Program-made: the position numbers and the translations under genes
Shown: positions 43,001 to 51,258 of the stretch, one piece after another
Numbering within the stretch: the stretch's first letter is position 1
Layout of the letters: every line of letters begins with the position of its first letter
From: Atopomonas hussainii
GTDB taxonomy: Bacteria; Pseudomonadota; Gammaproteobacteria; Pseudomonadales; Pseudomonadaceae
Length of the DNA stretch: 64,000 nucleotides
Assembly (NCBI RefSeq): GCF_900109735.1
Contig: NZ_FOAS01000013.1
Span: 62,001-126,000 of the forward strand
Direction of reading: 5' to 3'
Notes under the pieces: generated by a model
The model's database searches: none
The model's input: the letters and a program-made list of their open reading frames with translations, nothing else
What the model was told of the DNA's origin: nothing

Positions 43001-44266
43001 ATGTACTTACTGCGCCTAGCGTTTGCCAGCCTGGCTAACCGCCGCTTTACCGCCCAGCTCACCGTCTTCGCCATTGCCCTGTCAGCCACCTTGTTGCTGG
43101 CCGTGGAGCGTGTGCGGGTGGAAGCGCGGATGAGCTTTGCCAACACCATCTCTGGCACCGACTTAATCGTCGGCGCGCGCTCGGGCAGCGTGAACTTGCT
43201 GCTGTATTCGGTGTTCCGCATCGGCAACGCGACCAACAATATTCGCTGGTCGAGCTACGAGCACTTTGCCAACCACCCACAGGTGAAGTGGGCCATCCCG
43301 CTGTCGCTGGGCGATTCGCACCGTGGCTATCGCGTGTTGGGCACCAGCGCCGCATATTTCGAGCATTACCAATACGGCCGCAAACAACCGCTGGAGCTAG
43401 CCACTGGCCGTGCCTTTGGTGAGGACTTGTTTGAGGTAGTGTTAGGCGCCGAGGTAGCCAGCAAGCTCGGCTATACGCTGGGCGATGAGATCACCTTGGC
43501 CCATGGTGTGGCCACCGTCAGCCTGCAAAAACACGACGACAAGCCCTTTACCGTGGTCGGTGTGCTTAAGCCCACCGCCACACCGGTGGATCGCACTGTG
43601 CACATCTCGCTAGCCGGCATGGAAGCGCTGCACATCGACTGGCAAAACGGCATGCCCGCTTACGGCAACGCCAAGATCAGCGCCGAACAAGCCCGGCAGA
43701 TGGATCTGCAACCCAAAGCCATCACCGCCATGCTGCTGGGCTTAAACAGCCGCATCGCCAGCTTCCGCGTGCAGCGTGAAGTGAACGACTACAGCGGCGA
43801 GCCACTGCTGGCGATTCTGCCCGGCGTGGCCCTGCAAGAGCTGTGGAGCCTGATGGGCACGGCCGAGAAAGCCCTGTTTGTGGTCTCGCTGTTTGTGGTG
43901 CTCACTGGCCTGATCGGCATGCTCACCGCGATTCTCACCAGCCTTAACGAACGCCGCCGCGAGATGGCCATTTTGCGTTCGGTGGGCGCGCGGCCTTGGC
44001 ATGTGGGCGTGTTGCTGGTGCTTGAGTCGCTGCTGCTCACCGTGCTGGGCTTAGTACTGGGCTTGGCGCTGCTGTACCTCGGCCTGCTGATCGCCCGCGA
44101 GCCGCTGCTAAGCCTCTACGGTATTTACCTGCCGCTGAATGCGCCGACGCCCTACGAGCTAAGCCTGCTAGGCGGCATCTTGCTGGCGGCGTTGGTGATT
44201 AGCGTGGTGCCGGCATGGCGTGCCTATCGTCAGTCGCTGAGCGATGGATTGTCGATTCGTGTGTAA
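43001..44266 (+). CDS. FtsX/MacB-type permease of the zinc operon
   Basis: A 421-residue membrane protein with an N-terminal helix (LTVFAIALSATLLLAVERV), a large periplasmic domain (about 40-290) and three C-terminal helices (VVSLFVVLTGLIGMLTAIL, VLLVLESLLLTVLGLVLGLALL, LSLLGGILLAALVISVVPA). The ERRREMAILRSVGA loop between the first two contacts the ATPase. It forms one transporter with the preceding gene. Confidence 0.92.
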   Translation: MYLLRLAFASLANRRFTAQLTVFAIALSATLLLAVERVRVEARMSFANTISGTDLIVGARSGSVNLLLYSVFRIGNATNNIRWSSYEHFANHPQVKWAIPLSLGDSHRGYRVLGTSAAYFEHYQYGRKQPLELATGRAFGEDLFEVVLGAEVASKLGYTLGDEITLAHGVATVSLQKHDDKPFTVVGVLKPTATPVDRTVHISLAGMEALHIDWQNGMPAYGNAKISAEQARQMDLQPKAITAMLLGLNSRIASFRVQREVNDYSGEPLLAILPGVALQELWSLMGTAEKALFVVSLFVVLTGLIGMLTAILTSLNERRREMAILRSVGARPWHVGVLLVLESLLLTVLGLVLGLALLYLGLLIAREPLLSLYGIYLPLNAPTPYELSLLGGILLAALVISVVPAWRAYRQSLSDGLSIRV

Positions 44267-44314
44267 AGCACTGGCACACTGTCGGCCTTTAGATTGAGTA
44301 ACGAGTTAACCGTC

Positions 44315-44824
44315 ATGCGTGTGATGTCTGTGCTGCTCGCAGCGCTGTTAAGCCTACCCCTGTTAGCGGCAGAAGTTCGTGAACTGACTTGGTCGGAGCT
44401 GATTCCCGAAGGCGCGCTGCCGGCGCCCTCGCCGATGCCCATGCATGACCTCAGCCAACTGGCCGATCAGCTCGCTGCCGAACAAGCACCACCTGCGGCG
44501 CAGCAAATGCCCGCCGCGCCGGTGAACAAAGCGCTGGATGGCCAGACTGTTAAGCTGCCGGGCTACTTAGTGCCGCTGAATTACGACGAAGACGGCCAAG
44601 CCAACGAGTTCTTACTGGTGCCGTATTTCGGCGCCTGCATCCACGTGCCGCCGCCACCGTCGAACCAGATTGTCTACATCACCGCCGGCAACGCGGTGGA
44701 GATGGAAGCCCTCTACCAGCCCTTCTGGATTGAGGGCACCCTGCGCGCGGAAAACGCCAGCAGCGAATTGGCCGAAGCCGGCTACCAAGTGCTCAAGGCC
44801 AAAATTTACCCTTACGAGATGTAA
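44315..44824 (+). CDS. DUF3299 periplasmic protein of the zinc operon
   Basis: A 169-residue exported protein: signal peptide MRVMSVLLAALLSLPLLAAE, then VRELTWSELIPEGA, and the DUF3299 core LPGYLVPLNYDEDGQANEF followed by VPYFGACIHVPPPPSNQIVY. The conserved Cys-x-His in ACIHVPPP may bind metal. It ends the Zur-linked operon. I chose ATG at 44315 over the TTG at 44294. Confidence 0.85.
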   Translation: MRVMSVLLAALLSLPLLAAEVRELTWSELIPEGALPAPSPMPMHDLSQLADQLAAEQAPPAAQQMPAAPVNKALDGQTVKLPGYLVPLNYDEDGQANEFLLVPYFGACIHVPPPPSNQIVYITAGNAVEMEALYQPFWIEGTLRAENASSELAEAGYQVLKAKIYPYEM

Positions 44825-44842
44825 GTGTTACCACCTGTAACC

Positions 44843-44883
44843 TTGAGCTAGGTCAATATCCGCCTTGGCCAGCTGCCTAAGAT
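44843..44883 (+). promoter_or_regulatory. Anr/FNR-dependent class II promoter of oprG
   Basis: TTGAG-CTAG-GTCAA (44843-44856) matches the Anr/FNR box TTGAT-N4-ATCAA at eight of ten bases. A -10 TAAGAT follows at 44878-44883. With transcription from about 44890 the box is centred near -40.5, the class II activator position. P. aeruginosa oprG is Anr-regulated. Confidence 0.7.
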
Positions 44884-44923
44884 GGCCTCCAAACACTGAC
44901 ACACACGTTTGGAGTTCATCATC

Positions 44924-45604
44924 ATGCGCAAGACCCTGCTCGCCGCATCTGCCTTGGCCCTCGCCGTTGCCGCCCCGTTTGCCTCTGCCTATCAGGCTGG
45001 CGACATCATCGTTCGCGCCGGTGCGATCACCGTTGATCCGAACGAAAGCAGCAGCGATATCCACGTTGGCGCCGCCGCTTTAGCCGGCGAGAAAGCGAAT
45101 CTGGACAGCGATACTCAGCTGGGCCTGAACTTCGCCTACATGGTGACCGACAAGGTAGGTATCGAGCTGCTCGCCGCCACCCCGTTTAAGCACAACGTAG
45201 GCATGCAAGGCGCCACGGTTAATTCGCTGGTACCGAGTGGCAAGCTGGGCACGCTGAAGCACCTGCCGCCGACCTTGAGCGCCGTGTACTACCCCATGGA
45301 TAGCAACAGCGCCTTCCAGCCCTATGTTGGTCTGGGCATCAACTACACTTGGTTCTTTGATGACGAGCTGAGCAGCGATGCCGAAGCAGCTGGTTTCCGT
45401 GGCCTGGACATGAAGGACTCGTGGGGCTTAGCTGGCCAAGTGGGCATGGACTACATGCTGACCGACAACATCATGGTTAACGCTCAGGTGCGTTACATCG
45501 ATATCGAAACCACTGGCACCACCTACCTCGGCACCAGCAAAGTGACTGTCGACGTGGACGTTGATCCGTGGGTTTACATGGTGGGCCTGGGCTACAAGTT
45601 CTAA
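44924..45604 (+). CDS. oprG: OmpW-family outer-membrane protein OprG
   Basis: A 226-residue, eight-stranded outer-membrane beta-barrel for small hydrophobic molecules. Signal peptide MRKTLLAASALALAVAAPFA then SA and mature YQAGDIIVRAGAITVDP, the OmpW N-terminal signature; FAYMVTDKVGIELLAATPFKH, PYVGLGINYTWFF and the terminal VGLGYKF ending in Phe for BAM recognition. GGAG precedes the ATG at 44924. Its place after the zinc operon matches P. aeruginosa PA4067 (oprG). A good terminator follows. Confidence 0.93.
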   Translation: MRKTLLAASALALAVAAPFASAYQAGDIIVRAGAITVDPNESSSDIHVGAAALAGEKANLDSDTQLGLNFAYMVTDKVGIELLAATPFKHNVGMQGATVNSLVPSGKLGTLKHLPPTLSAVYYPMDSNSAFQPYVGLGINYTWFFDDELSSDAEAAGFRGLDMKDSWGLAGQVGMDYMLTDNIMVNAQVRYIDIETTGTTYLGTSKVTVDVDVDPWVYMVGLGYKF

Positions 45605-45654
45605 GCTTTAGCCATTCTGGTTACACTCCCTGCTGGGGTCACCCTCCAGCACTT

Positions 45655-45683
45655 GGGCGCAAACTCCGTGTTGCGCCCTTTTT
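45655..45683 (+). terminator. Rho-independent terminator of oprG
   Basis: GGGCGCAA (45655-45662) and TTGCGCCC (45671-45678) form an 8-bp stem with loop ACTCCGTG, followed by five T. Confidence 0.93.
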
Positions 45684-45701
45684 GCTTTTCAGCCGCATCA
45701 A

Positions 45702-45831
45702 GGAAGCGCTGATTTAATCGCCGAACGGTTCATACGCAGCGCAGCAACCGAGGCATACCGTCTGGTAGGCGAGGTTGCGAGCACCGCACAACGCAGTGAT
45801 TGGGTCGTGCAGCCATTAAATCAGCGTTTCC
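45702..45831 (+). repeat. MITE-like repeat family A, copy 2
   Basis: 130 bp with almost perfect terminal repeats: GGAAGCGCTGATTTAAT at the left and, complementing the right, GGAAACGCTGATTTAAT. The core GAGGCATACCGTCTGGTAG and TGCGAGCACCGCACAACG are shared with copies 1 and 3; about 11 bases are missing after the left end relative to copy 3. It stops 20 bases before the SirB-like ATG, so that gene's leader or promoter includes it. Confidence 0.88.
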
Positions 45832-45851
45832 CTAACACCACAGGACTTGCC

Positions 45852-46211
45852 ATGTACCTCGCGTTGAAACACCTGCACATGACCTTGGCGCTACTGAGCA
45901 TTGTGTTGCTGCTCTGGCGGTTAGGCGTGCAGTTTGCTCGGCCGTATCAGCCACTGGGCAAGGTGTGGAAGGTCGTGCCGCACATTAACGACACCCTGTT
46001 GCTGCTGGCCGGTTTAGTGCTGCTGGGGCATGTGTGGCAGTGGCAAGCGCCAAACTGGCTGTGGGCCAAACTCGCGCTGTTGCCGGTGTATATCGTGTTG
46101 GGCGCTTTGGCACTGCGCCAGCGCCGTGGCTTGTGCAAAGTGGCGGTGAGCGGCTTGGCCATCGCCTGCTTTGCCGGCATGTTCGCCTTGGCGCGATTAA
46201 AGCCGTTTTAA
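45852..46211 (+). CDS. SirB family membrane protein
   Basis: A 119-residue membrane protein with four helices, starting MYLALKHLHMTLALLSIVLL, then VVPHINDTLLLLAGLVLLG and a basic C terminus. This is the SirB2-type family (function unknown). The ATG at 45852 is chosen; the ORF extends upstream into repeat copy 2. Confidence 0.85.
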   Translation: MYLALKHLHMTLALLSIVLLLWRLGVQFARPYQPLGKVWKVVPHINDTLLLLAGLVLLGHVWQWQAPNWLWAKLALLPVYIVLGALALRQRRGLCKVAVSGLAIACFAGMFALARLKPF

Positions 46212-46232
46212 CCCTACGCACGAGGCTGCCGC

Positions 46233-46643
46233 TCAGTAAAAACTCACCACTTGGCCTTGGCGGTCGAAGGCTAAAAAATTGCTAAGACTGCCGCTTTGGA
46301 TGGCGCCGACCATCATTTTCAGCGGCTGCTCGGCCTCGTCGCTACTCGGTGCAATGCCGGCGCGGCCGGATAAACCCGCGGCAAATACTAAGTCCCACGT
46401 TGGGCCTGCCGCTTCGGCCTCGGCCAGCAGCGCGGCAAAGTCGCTCAGCTCATCCGCTAATTTATCCACACACAGCACAGGATTGAGCGCCCCGCCTTGC
46501 CCTTGGGCAAAACGCTCCTGCTCGTGTTGATTGGCATCCGACGGCAACTCTGCCGCGGCAAACACCAGCAGCAGGCGCTGCGGCTCGCGCTGGCCGCGCG
46601 CGGCCTCTAGCAAGGTGGCAAAGTCGGTGATATTCAGGCTCAT
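46233..46643 (-). CDS. conserved hypothetical protein of pseudomonads
   Basis: A 136-residue soluble protein starting MSLNITDFATLLEAARGQ, with RLLLVFAAAELP, GGALNPVLCVDKLADELSDF and NFLAFDRQGQVVSFY. I recall closely similar pseudomonad proteins of unknown function, sometimes mislabelled as a ribonucleotide reductase subunit. GGAGG precedes ATG at 46643. It is convergent with the SirB-like gene. Confidence 0.75.
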   Translation of the reverse strand: MSLNITDFATLLEAARGQREPQRLLLVFAAAELPSDANQHEQERFAQGQGGALNPVLCVDKLADELSDFAALLAEAEAAGPTWDLVFAAGLSGRAGIAPSSDEAEQPLKMMVGAIQSGSLSNFLAFDRQGQVVSFY

Positions 46644-46703
46644 GGTCAGTCCTCCGCCAAGTGTTAGCACTGTGCGCGCCACACCGGCGGCTGACCATAT
46701 CTC

Positions 46704-47717
46704 TCAAGCGGTACTCCCTTGATCGCCAGCCGCGCGCCATAGTTGCGGCGCCATACCGCTCCAACGCTTAAATGCTCGCGAGAATGCTGTTTCATCGGCA
46801 TAACCAAGGTTTAACGCCAGCTCGGTCAATGACTGAGTGGAGAGCTGTAATTGTTGTTGCGCTTCGCGAAAGCGCACCTGCGCCAGTAATTGGCGAAAGC
46901 TAACGCCTTCACGCTGCAGCGCCTGCTGCAAGCTACGCGGGTGACAGGCCAGCAAACGCGCCACGACAGGTAAGGTCACTTCACCCGTGGATAAAATTGA
47001 CTGCAACACCACCGTGACTTGCTGCGCAGCCGACGACGCCACCTGTGCCGTTTGCTGGCTGATACGCCGCAACAGAAAATCGGTCAGTTCGCGGCGCTGC
47101 TCAACCGGCTTAAGGGTTAAGGCATCACGACTGACATAAAATCCACTGCGCCCCTGAGCAAACATCACAGGGCAGGCAAACGCCGCGCGATATTCCTCCT
47201 CATCCCCCATGCAGGCATGCGCAAAACACACCTGCTGCGGTTGCCACTGCGCCTGAAAAAGGCTTTGCATAGTTTGCTGCACAACCCCCATGCCAAGCTC
47301 AAGCAGTTGGCGTAAATCAACTAGGCTATCCAGCTGTAATTGGTACTCAACAAAGAGCTGCTCGCCCTGTTCATGGGCCTCCAAGCGAATACCCTGAGCA
47401 TGCAAATGCACAAACTGCTGCGCCAACTGCAGCACCACAGCCAAGCTCTCCGCCTGCGATAACAACAAGCCAAACGGGCCAAAAATGAAGTAATCGTGAT
47501 GATGACTTAAGCGCAAACCAACACTGCCGCAGCCACTGCGATACGCCAGCCGATTCAGCAGCTCGGCAAAACGCGCATAAGGCAGATACAGGTCTTCTCG
47601 GCGCAGCAATAGCGGATCAAGGCCACTGTCACACAGCAACTCATGGGGGTTCAGCGCCCATTGCCGACACAAACTGGTAAAACCAATCAGCACAGCGCTA
47701 CGAGCGATTTGGCTCAT
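46704..47717 (-). CDS. AraC-family regulator divergent from a catabolic operon
   Basis: A 337-residue transcription factor: N-terminal domain of the arabinose-binding-like type found in pseudomonad AraC proteins (LLCDSGLDPLLLRREDLYLP, SVGLRLSHHHDYFIFGPFGL) and C-terminal HTH pair (ARLLACHPRSLQQALQREGV and LTELALNLGYADETAFSRAF). The ATG at 47717 has GGAG seven bases upstream. The 180-bp divergent gap to the flavoprotein gene probably holds its operator, so it likely senses that pathway's substrate. G+C is lower than in flanking genes. Confidence 0.93.
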   Translation of the reverse strand: MSQIARSAVLIGFTSLCRQWALNPHELLCDSGLDPLLLRREDLYLPYARFAELLNRLAYRSGCGSVGLRLSHHHDYFIFGPFGLLLSQAESLAVVLQLAQQFVHLHAQGIRLEAHEQGEQLFVEYQLQLDSLVDLRQLLELGMGVVQQTMQSLFQAQWQPQQVCFAHACMGDEEEYRAAFACPVMFAQGRSGFYVSRDALTLKPVEQRRELTDFLLRRISQQTAQVASSAAQQVTVVLQSILSTGEVTLPVVARLLACHPRSLQQALQREGVSFRQLLAQVRFREAQQQLQLSTQSLTELALNLGYADETAFSRAFKRWSGMAPQLWRAAGDQGSTA

Positions 47718-47897
47718 AAGCAAACTCCGATGCGTATCTTGCCTTGATACGGCATCAAGCCCCTGCAACGACTGACATTGATCAAGATTCACCGCCACCG
47801 CACTCAGAAAATGTCAGCTCGGCATTCGCAAACGGTCAGGCCAGCGCCTTGCTCCCAGTCCTAGAGTAAAAAAACTCGAAACCACTGAGATCGGCAC

Positions 47898-49505
47898 ATG
47901 ACCGTACTGCACAGTGAGCACTTAGTGATTGGCGCCGGACTCGCTGGGCTTTGCGCAGCGTTAGAGCTGCTAGAGCACGACAAGCCGGTGTTGTTACTGG
48001 ACTGTGCTGCGCAATCTGACTGGGGCGGACAAGCCAATGATGCCTTTGGCGGCATGCTGCTCAGTGAAACCCCCGAACAAAAGCGCATGGGCATTAGTGA
48101 CAACCCCGAATTGTTTTACCGCGACTGGCTGAGTGCCGCGCAATTTCCTCAGAGTGAATCTTGGGGGCCACGCTGGGCCAAGGCCTATGTCGAACACAAT
48201 CGTCGCGATATTTACGACTGGCTAAAGCAACAAGGCATCCGTTTTGTGCCAGCCGTGCAGTGGGTCGAGCGCGGCAACTATGGCGACGGCAACTCCCTAC
48301 CGCGTTACCACATTGCTTGGGGCTGTGGCCGCGGCATTGCGCAGCGCCTACTGGCAGCACTGCGAACGCACCGCAATGCCAACCGCCTAACCTGTTTACC
48401 CGAACATGCGGTAGAGCATCTAGACAGCAGCGCAGGGCGTATTACGGGTTGCCGAGGCAAAGGCCCTAACGGCGCTTTTGCGGCACACGCCGAGCACACC
48501 CTAGTGTGCACTGGCGGCATTAATGGCAGCTTCAGTGAAGTTGCCAAACATTGGGACACCGACACCTACGGCCAATACCCAAGCAACCTGTTAGCCGGCA
48601 CTTACCCCCGCGCCGATGGCGCACTTCATAACGCCGCACAAGCGGTTGGGGCGCAGGTGACGAACTTAGGCTGGATGTGGAACTACGCAGCGGGCATCGC
48701 TCATCCACAACCAGCATACCCCGCACAAGGGCTCAGCCTTATTCCACCACGCTCAGCACTCTGGCTAGCCCCCGACGGCTCGCGCATAGGCCCTATGCCG
48801 CTGGTCAGTGGCTTTGACACCCACGATCTGTGCAAACGTATTGGCCACTTACCCGGTCAATATGGCTGGCTACTGCTTAATGCGCGCATTGCCAATCGAG
48901 AATTAGCCATCAGTGGCACAGATAGCAATCCAGCCTTTCGTGATCGCAATATTCCCGCCTTGCTCTGGCAGTTACTGCGCGGCAATCGCCAACAAACCCA
49001 CTGGTTACTGCGGCACTGTGACGATGTACTGCAGCACCACGATCTCGCTGGCTTATGCGCGCAAATGCGTGCGCTAGCGGCAGATCAACGCCTAAACCCC
49101 GAATATGTAAAGCGCGCGGTTAGCAGCTACGACCAACAAATCGCTCGCGGCCCTGCCCAGCATAACGACGACCAACTGCGGCGCATTGCCCAACTTCGAC
49201 AGTGGCGCAGTGAGCGCTTACGCACCTGCCGTTTTCAGGCCATCAACGACGCCAAAGCCGGCCCATTGATCGCTATCCGCACCCGCTTAATCAGTCGCAA
49301 GAGCATGGGCGGCATACGCACCGACTTGCATTCTCGGGTGCTTGATCAGCACGACCAACCCCTAACAGGCCTCTACGCCTGCGGTGAAGCTGCCGGCTTT
49401 GGCGGTGGCGGCATCAGCGGCATTCGCTCGCTGGAAGGCACCTTTTTATCTAACTGCATTTTTACTGCGCGGCGCGCTGTACAAGGCATCGTGAGCGGCG
49501 CTTAG
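47898..49505 (+). CDS. FAD-binding dehydrogenase (Rv0785/KstD-like)
   Basis: A 535-residue flavoprotein of the fumarate-reductase/3-ketosteroid-dehydrogenase superfamily. It has the FAD motif LVIGAGLAGLCAALELLEHD with LLLDCAAQSDWGGQAND, a mid-domain HTLVCTGGINGSFSEVAKHW, and the C-terminal FAD loop YACGEAAGFGGGGISGIRSL followed by EGTFLSNCIFTARRA. This end is that of the actinobacterial Rv0785 group. Substrate unknown. It is first in an operon with a ThDP enzyme and an FMN oxidase, 180 bases from the divergent AraC gene. Confidence 0.88.
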   Translation: MTVLHSEHLVIGAGLAGLCAALELLEHDKPVLLLDCAAQSDWGGQANDAFGGMLLSETPEQKRMGISDNPELFYRDWLSAAQFPQSESWGPRWAKAYVEHNRRDIYDWLKQQGIRFVPAVQWVERGNYGDGNSLPRYHIAWGCGRGIAQRLLAALRTHRNANRLTCLPEHAVEHLDSSAGRITGCRGKGPNGAFAAHAEHTLVCTGGINGSFSEVAKHWDTDTYGQYPSNLLAGTYPRADGALHNAAQAVGAQVTNLGWMWNYAAGIAHPQPAYPAQGLSLIPPRSALWLAPDGSRIGPMPLVSGFDTHDLCKRIGHLPGQYGWLLLNARIANRELAISGTDSNPAFRDRNIPALLWQLLRGNRQQTHWLLRHCDDVLQHHDLAGLCAQMRALAADQRLNPEYVKRAVSSYDQQIARGPAQHNDDQLRRIAQLRQWRSERLRTCRFQAINDAKAGPLIAIRTRLISRKSMGGIRTDLHSRVLDQHDQPLTGLYACGEAAGFGGGGISGIRSLEGTFLSNCIFTARRAVQGIVSGA

Positions 49506-49524
49506 CCCACCAAGGAGAATGACC

Positions 49525-51255
49525 ATGCAAAAATCTGGCGCGGCGCTCGCTCGTTTTGCTCTCGAGCAACTGGGTATTAGCCATACCTTTGGTATTCCCG
49601 GCGTACACAACACCGAACTGTATGACGAGCTCAACGCCTCGCCATCGATTACCCCTGTGCTGGTTGGTCACGAATGCGGTGCGGCCTTTATGGCTGATGC
49701 TATCAGTCGCACAAGCCAACAGGTCGGCACCTTAGTCATCGTTCCCGCTGCGGGGGTAACGCATGCCGCCAGCGGTATTGGCGAAGCCGGCCTAGATGGC
49801 ATTCCCATGCTGATCATTTCCGGCGGCATTCACAGCGCCAGCGGCCGCCACTATCAACTCCACGATATGGATCAGCACAGCCTGCTTAAACCGATGACCA
49901 AGGCGCAGTTCAAAATCACCCAACACAAAGATGTCATCCCCACCCTTTATGAGGCCTACCGAATAGCTACGGGCGATGAACCCGGGCCGGTGTTTGTAGA
50001 GCTACCTTACAACATCGGCAATTTTCTCGGCGAAGTGGATGAACTACCGCTTTTCCAAGCCAAGAGCTGCGCCGCTGTACTGCCCCATGCAGCACTTGCC
50101 GAGGCGGCCAAACGGCTACTGGCAGCCCGCCGCCCCGGCCTATTTGTTGGCTGGGGCGCACTGGGTGCCAGCGCAGCCTTAGAGCAACTGGCGGACACGC
50201 TAGAAGCCCCTGTATGCACCACGCTACAAGGGTTAAGCAGCTTCCCCGCCAGTCACCCACTGCACACAGGCATGGGGTTTGGCGCCTACGCCGTGCCCGC
50301 TGCCGAAAACGCCTTTGCCGACTGTGACTGCCTACTCGCCATCGGCACCCGCTTTGCGGAAATTCCCACCGGCAGCTACAGCATGCCTGTGCCTGCCGAG
50401 CTTATTCATTTGGACATAAACCCTCAGGTCTTTAATGCCAACTTCCCTGCCACACTAACCCTGTGCGGTGATGCCAAAGCTCTCGTGCCTGCGCTGCTCC
50501 GCGAAGTTGAACAACAGCTGGTGGCTAAACCGCAACGCGGCCTTGCCGCCCAGATTGCCCGCGACAAGCTCGCCTACGTGGAAAGCTGGCTAAACCACAA
50601 CAGCGGCACACGCGTGAACCCGGCACACTTTTGCCAAACCTTGCGCGCACAACTAAACGACAGCGCCATCGTGGCCGCCGACGATGGCAACCATACGTTT
50701 ATTCTGGCTGAGCTAATGCCCATTCTCGGCCCACGGCAGTTCATTTCCCCTAGCGACTTCAATGCCATGGGGTACTGCATCCCAGCCTGCATTGGCGCCA
50801 AGTTAGCCAACCCACAGCGGCAAGTGGTCGGCGTGGTTGGCGACGGCGCGTTGCGCATGACCGGCCTTGAACTGCTGACGGCCAGCAGCTTAAAACTAGG
50901 CGTAGTGCTCTTTGTATTTAATGACGGCGAGCTTTCGCAAATTGCCCAAGCTCAAGAGATTCCCTACAACCGCAAAACCTGTAGCGGGTTACCGAGCATG
51001 GATCTGGCCGCACTGGCGAAGGCCTGCCAGTGCGAGTTTGTGGCCATAGACAACAACCAAAACTGCACCTCCGGCATTCAGCAAGCGCTAGCCTTGGCGG
51101 CGCAGAACAAACCTGTGCTGGTCGATGTTGCCATTGACTACAGCAAACGTACGCGTTTCACCGAAGGCGTGGTTAAAGCGACGCTTAAACGCTTTACCCC
51201 GCGTGACAAGCTGCGAGTCATCAGCCGCGCCTTATGGCGTCGAGTCACGGGGTGA
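49525..51255 (+). CDS. thiamine-diphosphate-dependent enzyme, acetolactate-synthase-like
   Basis: A 576-residue ThDP enzyme of the acetohydroxyacid synthase / 2-keto-acid decarboxylase superfamily. FGIPGVHNTELYDEL and GHECGAAFMADAISR carry the catalytic glutamate near residue 50; the cofactor motif is GDGALRMTG...FVFNDGELSQ in the C-terminal third. It lacks an adjacent small subunit, so it is not IlvBN. ATG at 49525 has AAGGAG seven bases upstream. Neighbouring genes suggest it acts on a 2-oxo acid produced by the FMN enzyme, as benzoylformate decarboxylase does after mandelate dehydrogenase. Confidence 0.9.
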   Translation: MQKSGAALARFALEQLGISHTFGIPGVHNTELYDELNASPSITPVLVGHECGAAFMADAISRTSQQVGTLVIVPAAGVTHAASGIGEAGLDGIPMLIISGGIHSASGRHYQLHDMDQHSLLKPMTKAQFKITQHKDVIPTLYEAYRIATGDEPGPVFVELPYNIGNFLGEVDELPLFQAKSCAAVLPHAALAEAAKRLLAARRPGLFVGWGALGASAALEQLADTLEAPVCTTLQGLSSFPASHPLHTGMGFGAYAVPAAENAFADCDCLLAIGTRFAEIPTGSYSMPVPAELIHLDINPQVFNANFPATLTLCGDAKALVPALLREVEQQLVAKPQRGLAAQIARDKLAYVESWLNHNSGTRVNPAHFCQTLRAQLNDSAIVAADDGNHTFILAELMPILGPRQFISPSDFNAMGYCIPACIGAKLANPQRQVVGVVGDGALRMTGLELLTASSLKLGVVLFVFNDGELSQIAQAQEIPYNRKTCSGLPSMDLAALAKACQCEFVAIDNNQNCTSGIQQALALAAQNKPVLVDVAIDYSKRTRFTEGVVKATLKRFTPRDKLRVISRALWRRVTG

Positions 51256-51258
51256 AGC

